Shown here: positions 34,269-41,919 of the stretch, one piece after another
Layout of the letters: the number at the start of each line of letters is the position of its first letter
Position numbering within the stretch: the first letter of the stretch is position 1
Source: Nonomuraea thailandensis
GTDB lineage: Bacteria; Actinomycetota; Actinomycetes; Streptosporangiales; Streptosporangiaceae
NCBI RefSeq assembly: GCF_024172165.1
Contig: NZ_JAMZEB010000002.1
Span: 2,253,501 to 2,317,500, forward strand
Length of the DNA: 64,000 nt
Reading direction: 5' to 3'
The notes under the pieces: generated by a model
Databases searched by the model: none
The model's input: the letters and a program-made list of their open reading frames with translations, nothing else
Told to the model about the DNA's origin: nothing
Program-made: the position numbers and the translations under genes

Positions 34269-35426
34269 TCAGCGCGTCCCGGGCGGTGGTGTGGGTCGGT
34301 CGTCCTGAGGCAGTGTGCGCCTGCGGGTGAGGGCGATGGCGAGGCCCGCTGCCAGGGCAGCGGTCACCAGGAGGAAGGCCGGGCCGCCGCCGTACCGGTC
34401 GCCGAGAGGGCCGGCGAGCGTGGCTCCGATGGCGCTGCCGATCTGTCCGAGAGTGGTCAGCCAGCCGTACAGTTCGCTGCTGCGCGGCCCGGCGATCACG
34501 GTGACGAGCTGGTCGCCGGTGGCCAGCCAGGGCGCGAGCGCGATGCCGAACAGGGCGATCGCGACGGCCATCGTCGCGACCGTGGCCGGCAGGGCCAGCG
34601 GCAGCGAGGTCGCGGCGAGCGTGCCCAGGAGCCAGAGGTAGCGATCCCGGTGGGTGCCGCGTGATCCGCGTACCGCCAGGGCCAGGCCGCCGGCGAGGCT
34701 GCCGATCGACCAGAGCGCCACCAGCAGCCCGGCCTGGTGGGAGGCGCCGGCGTGGGCGGCGAAGGCGGGCAGGAGCACCCACATCGCCCCCATGCAGACC
34801 CAGTAGGCGAGGTGGGTGCCGCCGAGGGTGCGTACGGCGGGCAGGGCCGCGAGGCGCGGCCCGGAGCGGGGGGAGGGGCGCGGAAGAGCGGGGGTGAACA
34901 CGATGCCGGCGGCGAGGGCGGCGGCGCCTGCCAGCGCGCTGGCGATGAGCGCGGCGGCCGGGCCGGCCAGCGTTGCCCAGCCGGTCACCCATAAGGGCGA
35001 GACGATGTAGACCGTCTCGTTGGCGACGGCGTTGGCGGCGTAGGCCCTGCTGGGATCCCCGGTGGCGACGAGGTGCGGGAGCATCGAGCGCAGGCTGCTG
35101 GAGATCGGCGGCGTGCACAGCCCGCACAACGCCGCCGCACCCATGACAGGCAGCAGGCCATGGCTGGCCGCGAGCGCGAGCTCGGTGACGACGAAGAGCG
35201 CGCCGGAGACCACCAGCGTGCGCCGGTCGCCGTACCGTGCCAGCGCGCGGGACCACCACGGCGCTGACAGCGCCATGCCCGTCGCCGCCGCGCCACTGGC
35301 GAGGCCGGCGCCGGTGAAGCCTCCCGCCTGCTGGGCGGCCACCAGGGCGATCAGCAGCGGCCGCATGGCCACGGGCAGTTGTGCGGCGTTGTAGCTGACA
35401 ATCAACACTGCGACGCGTACATTCAT
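34269..35426 (-). CDS. MFS transporter, divergent from a MarR regulator
   Basis: A 385-residue major facilitator with about twelve helices (family pattern LARYGDRRTLV after helix 2, GDRYGGGPAFLL near the end). Substrate unknown; the divergent MarR gene suggests an exporter of a toxic or signalling small molecule. ATG at 35426 is the start because helix 1 begins at once (VRVAVLIVSYNAAQ); the open frame upstream is antisense to the MarR gene. The two ATG codons are separated by only 5 bp and lie in a palindrome, so both transcripts are probably leaderless or nearly so. Confidence 0.88.
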   Translation of the reverse strand: MNVRVAVLIVSYNAAQLPVAMRPLLIALVAAQQAGGFTGAGLASGAAATGMALSAPWWSRALARYGDRRTLVVSGALFVVTELALAASHGLLPVMGAAALCGLCTPPISSSLRSMLPHLVATGDPSRAYAANAVANETVYIVSPLWVTGWATLAGPAAALIASALAGAAALAAGIVFTPALPRPSPRSGPRLAALPAVRTLGGTHLAYWVCMGAMWVLLPAFAAHAGASHQAGLLVALWSIGSLAGGLALAVRGSRGTHRDRYLWLLGTLAATSLPLALPATVATMAVAIALFGIALAPWLATGDQLVTVIAGPRSSELYGWLTTLGQIGSAIGATLAGPLGDRYGGGPAFLLVTAALAAGLAIALTRRRTLPQDDRPTPPPGTR

Positions 35427-35442
35427 CAGGAATGAATGCACG
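35416..35442. promoter_or_regulatory. Palindrome holding both divergent start codons (MarR operator candidate)
   Basis: ATTCAT (35421-35426) and ATGAAT (35432-35437) are perfect arms around CAGGA; the symmetry extends outward to 11 bp per arm with one mismatch (CGTaC / GcACG). Each arm is the first two codons (ATG AAT, Met-Asn) of a gene. A MarR dimer bound here would block both genes. Confidence 0.6.
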
Positions 35443-35956
35443 AGACAAGCATGCCGCAAACCTGCTCGGCGCATCCGCCCTGCTCGTGACGGGAACCGTC
35501 CGCGAAGCGGTGACCGGAGCGGTCGGCTCGGCCGGCGCGCTGGGAGAAGCACTGATCGCCATCAAGGACCAGCCCGGCCGCACGGCCGACTGGCTGGGCG
35601 GCGTGCTGCGCATCTCCCAGCCGGGCACCGCCCATCTGGTCCGCCGGTTGACCGAGCAGGGCTGGGTCGAGCGCAGCAGCCGGGGCCGCGCCCGCCCGCT
35701 GCGGCTCACGCCTGAGGGAGAGCGCGTGGCGGCGGCGGCGCTGGCGGCCCGGCAGGGCGCCTTGCAGCAGCTGATCGGGCGGCTGACCGGCGAACAGCGT
35801 GAGCATCTGGTGGCGATCTCGGCGGCGCTGCTCGGGCCGGAGGCGCGCAGCGAGCGGTTGGTGGCCACGCTGTGCCGGCTCTGCGACCGCGCCAGTTGCC
35901 CGCAGTGCCCCGTCTACGAGGAGTGGCGGCAGGCAGCCGGCTCCGATACGTCTTGA
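35432..35956 (+). CDS. MarR-family regulator with cysteine-rich C-terminus
   Basis: A 174-residue winged-helix regulator: AIKDQPGRTADWLGGVLRIS, GTAHLVRRLTEQGWVER and the wing SSRGRARPLRLTPEGE. The C-terminus carries CRLCDRASCPQCPVYEEW, four cysteines plus one, that could bind metal or sense oxidation. It probably represses itself and the divergent MFS gene through the palindrome at 35416-35442. Start ATG 35432 shares that palindrome, no ribosome site precedes it, consistent with leaderless translation. Confidence 0.87.
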   Translation: MNARDKHAANLLGASALLVTGTVREAVTGAVGSAGALGEALIAIKDQPGRTADWLGGVLRISQPGTAHLVRRLTEQGWVERSSRGRARPLRLTPEGERVAAAALAARQGALQQLIGRLTGEQREHLVAISAALLGPEARSERLVATLCRLCDRASCPQCPVYEEWRQAAGSDTS

Positions 35957-36039
35957 TCGCCTGGGTTCGGGCCGGGCGGCTGCGGCCTTTCGTCAGCATC
36001 GCCTGGGTCCGGGTCAGGCGGCTGCGACCTGCCGTCAGC
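35956..36039. repeat. 42-bp tandem duplication following the marR stop
   Basis: Two 42-bp units (35956-35997 and 35998-36039), each starting ATCGCCTGGGT, differ at about six positions. The first unit starts at the last base of the marR stop codon. The period is a multiple of three and reads IAWVRxxRLRPxVS twice in one frame, but there is no start codon, so I do not call a gene. Confidence 0.85.
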
Positions 36040-36154
36040 GGAGCTGTCACCAAGTGCACGCGGTGGCGTTGGCCCTGGTCAGCAGGCTTCCGTGAGCGGG
36101 TGAAGCCGGCAGCCTGCGGCGTGCCGCGAAAGGCGGCCCAGAGCGGCGCTGATG

Positions 36155-36168
36155 ATGACAGCTGTCAT
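36155..36168. promoter_or_regulatory. Perfect 14-bp palindrome ATGACAGCTGTCAT
   Basis: This complete palindrome lies 58 bp upstream of the small membrane protein start at 36227, a normal place for an operator overlapping a promoter. TGACA/TGTCA half-sites are used by several regulator families; the cognate protein cannot be named. Confidence 0.5.
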
Positions 36169-36226
36169 GCCGGACCCGTGACTGCGGCGTCTACGCCGGT
36201 ACGCGCGCCTGCCCGAAGATCGAACC

Positions 36227-36403
36227 ATGACGAACAGCAAGAACTCGCCCCACAGGACCGCCGGAATGTGGGCCGGCATCGCGATCGGCATGGGACTGGG
36301 TGTCACGCTGGACAACCTCCTGCTCGGCATCTCCCTGTCCCTGTGTCTCGGGGTCGCCCTCTCGTACGCGCTCGTGGCGAAGCGTGAGACCGGAGAAGAG
36401 TGA
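36227..36403 (+). CDS. Small two-helix membrane protein, glycine-rich
   Basis: A 58-residue protein: a short polar start (MTNSKNSPHRTAG), then MWAGIAIGMGLGVTLDNLLL and GISLSLCLGVALSYALV as two predicted membrane segments with small-residue spacing (GIAIGMGLG), then a charged end AKRETGEE. Such mini-proteins, often of the glycine-zipper type, are common in actinomycetes and unexplained. It has a palindromic site upstream and no partners in the same direction. The pattern of hydrophobic segments makes chance unlikely although no strong ribosome site is seen. Confidence 0.65.
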   Translation: MTNSKNSPHRTAGMWAGIAIGMGLGVTLDNLLLGISLSLCLGVALSYALVAKRETGEE

Positions 36404-36848
36404 GAGCGGACAGCGGAAAGGCCGGGCCGGCCGGCGTCTGCTGCTTCTCGAGGACGCGGAACGAGGGTGTGCTGGACAGTCGGCCCGCGAGAGCCGATGA
36501 ACACACCGGTGTCTCGCAGCTCGCCTGCCGCTGAGAAGGAGCAGCGCCCGAGGGCTCGCGGCGGGAACGTTGATGCGCTTCGCGGCATGAACCCGTGCGA
36601 CGGGCGCCGGCCATCCGTCCCGCGTGCCCCATGGCCTGACGGCGCCGGCCCCCGGGGCGGCGGTGATCCTGACCGGTCTGCACTCCGGAGTCGTGGACGT
36701 CACAGTGCGCGGAGGGACGGGACGAGGGGGATGACGTGAAGCTGATCAGCTTCGCGACCCGGGCTCGTGCCCGAACGCAGCAGACGGGGGCGCGCAACGG
36801 CCGGACGACGGATGCGGCCTTCGCGCGCCGGTTGCCCCGGCCGTCTCC
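36404..36848. other. Intergenic stretch with no supported gene
   Basis: About 445 bp between the small membrane protein and the MpaB-type gene, which converge. Frames on both strands are Arg/Pro/Ala-rich without ribosome sites or recognisable motifs. A GC-rich self-complementary stretch (GGCCGGGCCGGCC, near 36422) directly after the small gene might end its transcript. Nothing else noted. Confidence 0.4.
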
Positions 36849-38255
36849 CTAGGCCAGGAGCGAGGTGTACGCGCTGGAGTGCTGTTGCCCGGACATGAAC
36901 GAGACGAACTGCCTGACGAAGGCGCTGCGTGAGTAGCCGTCGCCGCTGCCGGTCAGGTCGCGGTGGAAGGCCGTGCGGAACAGGTTGCGGTACTCTTCCG
37001 CGTCGATCCTCTCGTCGTCGTCGGTGTCGGTGACGTCGAACAGCACGTCGGCGATCTTGATGAGTCCGGTGCAGGGCAGGCAGGCGGCCGCGGCCGCGTA
37101 CTCGTCGCGGCTGACGCGTCCGTCGGCGTCGGCGTCGAGCGCGGTCTGCAACTCGCGCCACCAGGCGGCGTACGCCTGGAACAGCCGCTCCTCCTCGTGC
37201 CCGCCGAGGTCGAGCCGGGTTGCCAGCTCGCGGGCCATGGCGGCCAGGTCGGGCCAGCCCAGGTAGCCGTCGCCCGTCTGATCGAGGACCTCGGCGAAGA
37301 AGCGGCCGGCCGATCGGGTCGCCTGGCCGTCGTCGTCGGCGGCGGGGGTGAGGAGACGGATCAGGGCCGCGGCCTTGCCTGCCCGGCGGCGTACGGCCTC
37401 CCACGGGCCCGCGCCCTCGTGGGAGGGGTCCAGCAGGCCCATGACGAACTCCACCCGCGTCCAGCTCGCCGGGAGGTAGCGGGTGGCGAGGGCGGCGCTC
37501 AGGTACGCGCTCTGCATCAGCGTCCGGGCTCCTGGCAGGTCGGGCAGGGCGACCCGGCGGCTGAAGGCTTCGGGGAGCGAGGCGATGGTGACAGCGGCGG
37601 CCACCGGGCCCGCCACGGCCCGGCCCGCGGTCCACACCGCGGGGTGTCCGCGCAGGACGGGCGGTGCGGGCACGTTGGCGAAGAGCCGGTAGAGGATGAC
37701 GCCCACCGCCTCGTTGTTCTCCAGGCGGTGCTCGACCACGTCGTCGTAGTAGGACCAGAACTGCGGCAGCGTCGCGGGGAGGCGGTCGCTGGTGCCGTCG
37801 ATCAGGGCCAGCAGCGTGCGGTGGTCGTCATACAGCCGCCGCATCGCCTCGGCGTCGAGCGCGTCGCCGCTCAGCCTGCACATCGTCACCGTCGACTCGA
37901 ACAGGGTCGCCACCACCCAGGCGCGCGCCTCCGGGTCGGTCGCGTCGTAGGCGCGGCCCTGGGCGTCGGTGCCGGACATGCGGGCGTGCAGGCGGTTGAG
38001 CCGGGCCGCCTCGCGGTCGCGTACGCGCGGGTCGGGGTCGAGCAGCCGCCGCGAGCTCATCGTGGTGTTGCGCAGGCGCCGCCACGGGTGGGTGAGGAAC
38101 GTGGAGTTCTCCATCAGCGCCGCGCCGATCTGGGGGTGGGCGGCCTCCAGCAGAGTGGCCCGGGTCACCGCCAGGCCCCAGCGCGCCTCGTTGACCAGGC
38201 GGCGCAGGAGTGAGTCAGGCCCGAAGACGTCGGCCTGCGGGGTGGTGCGGCTCAT
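36849..38255 (-). CDS. MpaB-type oxygenase domain (DUF2236) fused to EF-hands
   Basis: A 468-residue fusion. Residues about 15-290 match the DUF2236/MpaB/rubber-oxygenase-like domain (EARWGLAVTRATLLEAAHPQ, the HSTFLTHPWRRLRNT-like stretch), whose known relatives are heme proteins that cleave polyisoprenoids or prenyl side chains. Residues about 325-465 contain EF-hand loops: DQTGDGYLGWPD, DADADGRVSRDE, DTDDDERIDAEE, and a weaker fourth around GSGDGYSRSAF. The set resembles bacterial calmodulin-like proteins. ATG at 38255 overlaps the prenyltransferase stop (ATGA), so both are co-translated. Action on a polyprenyl product made by its partner is inference. Confidence 0.85.
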   Translation of the reverse strand: MSRTTPQADVFGPDSLLRRLVNEARWGLAVTRATLLEAAHPQIGAALMENSTFLTHPWRRLRNTTMSSRRLLDPDPRVRDREAARLNRLHARMSGTDAQGRAYDATDPEARAWVVATLFESTVTMCRLSGDALDAEAMRRLYDDHRTLLALIDGTSDRLPATLPQFWSYYDDVVEHRLENNEAVGVILYRLFANVPAPPVLRGHPAVWTAGRAVAGPVAAAVTIASLPEAFSRRVALPDLPGARTLMQSAYLSAALATRYLPASWTRVEFVMGLLDPSHEGAGPWEAVRRRAGKAAALIRLLTPAADDDGQATRSAGRFFAEVLDQTGDGYLGWPDLAAMARELATRLDLGGHEEERLFQAYAAWWRELQTALDADADGRVSRDEYAAAAACLPCTGLIKIADVLFDVTDTDDDERIDAEEYRNLFRTAFHRDLTGSGDGYSRSAFVRQFVSFMSGQQHSSAYTSLLA

Positions 38256-38977
38256 CGGAGGCTCTCTCCTGTCATGGTGATGGACGGGCGGACATCGCCG
38301 AACCGGCGCTGGCGCCGGAAGTAGGTGTCGAGGCACTGCCAGAAGTGGGCGGCGCGGAAGTCGGGCCAGAGCACCTCGGGGAAGACCCACTCGGCGTAGG
38401 CCACCTGCCAGAGCATGAAGTTGGAGATGCGCTGCTCGCCGGAGGTGCGGATGACCAGGTCGACGTCGGGTGTGTCGGGGTAGGGCAGGTGCTCGGCGAA
38501 GCTGGCCTCGGTGACCTGGTCGGCCGGCGTCGCGGACCGGATCAGCGACCGCGCGGCCTGCACGATGTCGCGGCGGCCGCCGTGGTCGAAGGCGACGGTC
38601 AGCGTCATGCGCTTGTTGTCGCGGGTGAGCGTCATCAGGTCGGTGATGTCCTGGACGAGCGGGGCCGGGATGCGCGGGTCTGTCATGCCGAGGAACCTGC
38701 AGCGGATGCCCCGCGTGTGCAGCACCGGCGCGTGTCTGCGGATGGCGCGGCGGACGAGCCGCATGAGGACGTCGATCTCGCCGGACGGCCGCCGCCAATT
38801 CTCCGTGGAGAAGGCGTACAGGCTCAGCCAGGTGACTCCGGAGGAGCGGGCCGCCTCGATGACGTCCATCACGGAGGCCTCGGCGGCCTTGTGGCCCGCG
38901 GTGCGCGGCAGCGATCGCTGCGCGGCCCAGCGGCCGTTCCCGTCCATCACACAGGCCACGTGACGCGGCACGACCAT
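38252..38977 (-). CDS. uppS: cis-Prenyltransferase (isoprenyl transferase, UppS family)
   Basis: A 241-residue cis-prenyltransferase joining isopentenyl diphosphate units. Motifs: VMDGNGRWA (catalytic Asp and diphosphate loop), GHKAAEAS, YAFSTENWRRP, DLVIRTSGEQRISNFMLWQ and AEWVFPEVLWPDF. Chain length cannot be read from sequence. Because primary UppS is usually elsewhere near recO or era, this is probably a secondary, specialised copy. I chose ATG 38977 because a -10-like TATAGT (39016-39011) would place the transcript start after the alternative ATG at 39010; a GTG at 38995 is also possible. It is coupled to the MpaB/EF-hand gene. Confidence 0.9.
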   Translation of the reverse strand: MVVPRHVACVMDGNGRWAAQRSLPRTAGHKAAEASVMDVIEAARSSGVTWLSLYAFSTENWRRPSGEIDVLMRLVRRAIRRHAPVLHTRGIRCRFLGMTDPRIPAPLVQDITDLMTLTRDNKRMTLTVAFDHGGRRDIVQAARSLIRSATPADQVTEASFAEHLPYPDTPDVDLVIRTSGEQRISNFMLWQVAYAEWVFPEVLWPDFRAAHFWQCLDTYFRRQRRFGDVRPSITMTGESLR

Positions 38978-39010
38978 GACCACCCAATGACTCACCGTGA
39001 CTGTGCCCAT

Positions 39011-39016
39011 ACTATA
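39011..39016 (-). promoter_or_regulatory. Candidate -10 box of the prenyltransferase operon
   Basis: Reading on the minus strand, TATAGT stands out in GC-rich DNA directly before the ATG at 39010. The -35 region at the expected distance (CTGCCA, about 39035-39040) is poor. If used, transcription would begin near 39004, favouring translation from 38995 or 38977. The promoter lies at the edge of the arylsulfatase remnant. Confidence 0.35.
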
Positions 39017-39371
39017 AGTGGCATCGAGGTGTGGTGGCAGCCGCCTTGTCGGGGTGGGCGATCTGGTCGCCGCTGAACAGGCGGAGCGTGCCGTGCGCGA
39101 CTCCTTGCGGTTGTTCGCCTTCCTTGGTGAAGTCCACGCCCGCGGTGAGGGGGCCGGTGGGCAGCGGCCGGTCGGAGACGAAGGTCCGCTCGTCGGCGCC
39201 GAGGAAGTTGTAGCAGTAGCGCAGGGAGCCGTCCTTGACGTACAGGGTGTGCCCGCCGAACCTGGAGCCCTGCGCGAAGATCACGCCGTCGGGGGCGCGG
39301 GCGTCCAGGTCGGCTCTGAAACGCCGGATACAGGTCGGCAGCATCGGCGAACACGCCGGACGCCGCGACAT
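39012..39371 (-). pseudogene. C-terminal remnant of an arylsulfatase
   Basis: The 119 residues correspond to the end of a family-S1 arylsulfatase after the catalytic domain: GVIFAQGSRFGGHTLYVKDG, LRYCYNFLG, SDRPLPTGP, GVDFTKEG and HGTLRLF. The roughly 400 residues with the catalytic Cys/Ser and metal sites are missing, and the last residues diverge from the family. It still reads open, so the loss may be recent. It lies upstream of the prenyltransferase on the same strand. Confidence 0.75.
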
Positions 39372-39569
39372 GCTTGAACCTCCGTTGAGTGAACGCTGGT
39401 GGAGCTCTGGTTCGCCGAGGCCGGGGCCGACGGCGCCTTCTCCCTGCCTGGTACGAGAGCCGCCCGGATGCTGAAATTCCGGGGATGGCCGCAGGACACC
39501 GGCAACCCGTCGACAATCCGGGAAGCCGTCGTCTCCTGCGGCCCACCACGTGAGAACGCAGCGCTCAAG

Positions 39570-40805
39570 TCACTGATCGATGGCGTCCTCGACCAGCCGC
39601 CAGTCCACGAACTTGAAGTTGGTCACCTCCCGGTCACCATCTCCCGGCTCGTCGGCCCCGTCGTGCACGACCAGCAGCCCCTCGGGATAGGCGCGCCCCA
39701 GCGAGGCGCTGGTGACCATCGCCCCATCGCTGACCTCCGCCCCGTCCGCCCGCGCCCCGGGCACGACGCGGAACTGGGCGATGTGGTGGTTGTCGTCGCG
39801 GTCGTAGACGGCGAAGGTGTCGTCGCCCTGGCTGGAGGCCAGCAGGTAGCCGTCGTCTCCGTCCTCGTAGATCGTCAGGCCCTCGGCGTCGGCCGACAGG
39901 TGGGAGCCGCCGAAGCCGCGGTCCCGGCCCGGCAGGCACTCCTCGGTGTCCGGGTCGTAGGTGTCCTGCCGGCCGTACTCCCTGACCTTGTCCATCAGCA
40001 CGGGACGGCTGGTCAGGTCGGCGCGCAGGCGCCAGATGCCGACGTCCTCCTGCGCCGCGTACAGGGTGCCCCGGTCCACGACCATGCCCTCGACCTGGGG
40101 CAGCTCGCCGGGCTCGCCGCAGGGGACCCAGGTGGTGCCGTCCGGGAGGGGGAAGGTGGCGGGCAGGTCGAGGGTGCGGACGCGGCGGTAGGTGACCTTG
40201 CCGCCGGGTGCGGCGGCGAGCTGGAGCAGGCCGATCGTGGTCCGGTGGCGGCGGCTGACGACGACGCGGGTGCCGCTGACGGCCAGCCCGTACGCGGTCT
40301 GCGCCTCGTCCACCTCCTCCTGGGTGGCGTTGAAGACGAACGGCACCGCGGGGTCGGTGACGTCGGTGAGAGGGGGCCGGCCCGCGGCGGCGGCGACCGG
40401 GTCGATGGCGTAGACGCGGAGCTGGTCGCGGCCCCGGTCGGAGGCGATCGCGAGGTCCACCTTGGCGCCGGTGGACAGGCGGAAGCCGCGGACGAGGTCG
40501 ACGTTGTTCAGGCGTCCCGGCTCGTGGTCCGGGCCGGGGGGCGGCTGGGCCGGCAGGTGCTGGAGCCGGGCTCCGGAGAGGGCGTAGGCGTACAGGCCGC
40601 CCTCCTTGGCAGTGGTGATCACGATGCTCCTGCCCGGGAGGGTGGGGTGCACCCAGATCGCCGGGTCGTCGCCGTTGGCGAAGCCGCCCGCCTCGTCGTC
40701 GTACAGCGGGGGCGTCTCCGCGGCCGCCGTGACGACGGCGGGCTCGCCGGCCGCCGGCGCGAGGGGGGTGACAAGCAGGAGGACCGTGGATAAGAAAGCA
40801 CGCAC
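39570..40805 (-). CDS. Secreted beta-propeller phytase
   Basis: A protein of about 411 residues with a signal peptide (RAFLSTVLLLVTPLAPAAG). Signatures of 3-phytase beta-propellers are present: DDPAIWVHP, RLNNVDL, SDRGRDQLRVYAID, NATQEEVDEAQTAYG, VEGMVVD, YAAQEDVGIWR, HLSADAEGLTIYEDGD, SSQGDDTFAVYDR and TNFKFVDW, many of them calcium ligands. It would release phosphate from myo-inositol hexakisphosphate outside the cell. Start: GTG 40805 stands six bases after GAGGAG; the ATG at 40811 touches the ribosome site and is less likely. It is divergent from the sugar ABC transporter genes. Confidence 0.9.
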   Translation of the reverse strand: MRAFLSTVLLLVTPLAPAAGEPAVVTAAAETPPLYDDEAGGFANGDDPAIWVHPTLPGRSIVITTAKEGGLYAYALSGARLQHLPAQPPPGPDHEPGRLNNVDLVRGFRLSTGAKVDLAIASDRGRDQLRVYAIDPVAAAAGRPPLTDVTDPAVPFVFNATQEEVDEAQTAYGLAVSGTRVVVSRRHRTTIGLLQLAAAPGGKVTYRRVRTLDLPATFPLPDGTTWVPCGEPGELPQVEGMVVDRGTLYAAQEDVGIWRLRADLTSRPVLMDKVREYGRQDTYDPDTEECLPGRDRGFGGSHLSADAEGLTIYEDGDDGYLLASSQGDDTFAVYDRDDNHHIAQFRVVPGARADGAEVSDGAMVTSASLGRAYPEGLLVVHDGADEPGDGDREVTNFKFVDWRLVEDAIDQ

Positions 40806-40870
40806 AGGCATCTCCTCACGATCATCGATCACCGTGAACGCGCAGTGAACGTACCTCGCATAAGTCAGCA

Positions 40871-40890
40871 TGTCTATACAAACAGATGAC
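40871..40890. promoter_or_regulatory. Candidate operator in the phytase / ABC transporter interval
   Basis: TGTCTATACA (40871-40880) is a near-palindrome, and the longer TGTC...GACA frame (to about 40891) adds symmetry. TGT/ACA-ended palindromes are typical of GntR-type regulators. It lies 46 bp upstream of the binding-protein start and 60 bp upstream of the phytase start, in an unusually AT-rich pocket, so it may also hold the promoters. Confidence 0.3.
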
Positions 40891-40935
40891 ATTGAGGTAC
40901 AACCAGGGCGAGCCCGTTGGTCTTGGAGGTGTCCT

Positions 40936-41919
40936 GTGAGACGTACCCCGATCGTGCTGGCCCTGCTGGGCGCGCTTGCCGTCGCCGGCTGCTCCTCTTC
41001 CGGAGCCGGTGGACAGCAGAGCGCCGCCCCGCCGGCGTCCTCAGCGGCCCCTCAGGGAAGCGGCGCCAGCTTCGCCGTCATCACCCACGGCGCCCCGGGC
41101 GACTCCTTCTGGGACGTGGTCAAGAACGGCGCGGAGGCCGCGGGCAAGCAGTACGGGGCCCAGGTCACCTACCAGGGGGACGGTGACCCGGCCAAGCAGT
41201 CGCAGCTCATCGACCAGGCCGTCTCCGGAAAGGTGGACGGCATCGTGGTGTCGATGGCCAACCCCGACGCGCTGAAGGAGGCCATCGGCAAGGCCGTCGC
41301 CGCGAAGATCCCCGTCGTGACGATCAACTCGGGAGCCGACTCGTCCAAGGCGTTCGGCGCGATCACGCACGTCGGCCAGTCCGAGGACGTGGCCGGGCGC
41401 GGCGCGGGCGAGCAGCTCAAGGCGGCCGGCGTCACCAAGCTGCTGTGCGTCATCCACGAGGCCGGCAACGTCGGGCTCGACCAGCGCTGCAAGGGCGCCG
41501 AGGAGACGCTGGGCGGCACGGTCGAGCGGCTGCAGGTGGACGTGAGCAACCTGGCCGACGTCACCTCCAAGGTCACCGCCAAGCTCCAGTCCGACCAGCA
41601 GGTCAACGGCGTGCTGTCGCTCAACCCGGCCATCGCGATCGCCGCCAGGGACGCCATCAAGGACGCGGGCTCGCAGGCGAAGCTGGCCACGTTCGACCTG
41701 TCGGCCGACGTGATCACGGCGATCAACGACGGGGAGGTCCTGTTCGCCGTCGACCAGCAGCAGTACCTCCAGGGCTATCTGCCGATCACGTTCCTCAACC
41801 TCTACAAGGCGAACCTGAACACCGTCGGCGGCGGCCTGCCGGTCAACACCGGGCCCGGGTTCGTGACCAAGGACAACGCCTCCCAGGTGGCCGAGCTGGC
41901 GGAGGCGGGCACGCGATGA
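40936..41919 (+). CDS. CUT2-type sugar ABC transporter binding lipoprotein (RbsB family)
   Basis: A 327-residue periplasmic-binding protein of the ribose/inositol/fructose class. The lipobox is LAVAGC with Cys near 21, then a Ser/Pro/Gly linker. The fold pattern is clear (FAVITHGAPGDSFWDVV, SGKVDGIVVSMANPDAL, GVLSLNPAIA, FAVDQQQYLQGYLP). GTG at 40936 follows GGAGGT. The next two genes are the permease and ATPase; the divergent phytase hints that the ligand could be inositol, which is inference. Confidence 0.92.
   Translation: MRRTPIVLALLGALAVAGCSSSGAGGQQSAAPPASSAAPQGSGASFAVITHGAPGDSFWDVVKNGAEAAGKQYGAQVTYQGDGDPAKQSQLIDQAVSGKVDGIVVSMANPDALKEAIGKAVAAKIPVVTINSGADSSKAFGAITHVGQSEDVAGRGAGEQLKAAGVTKLLCVIHEAGNVGLDQRCKGAEETLGGTVERLQVDVSNLADVTSKVTAKLQSDQQVNGVLSLNPAIAIAARDAIKDAGSQAKLATFDLSADVITAINDGEVLFAVDQQQYLQGYLPITFLNLYKANLNTVGGGLPVNTGPGFVTKDNASQVAELAEAGTR

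Noticed and set aside
35872..36387. Frame over the 42-bp duplication and the small membrane protein
   Set aside because: It is out of frame with the membrane protein, which has a coherent two-helix pattern, and it begins inside marR.
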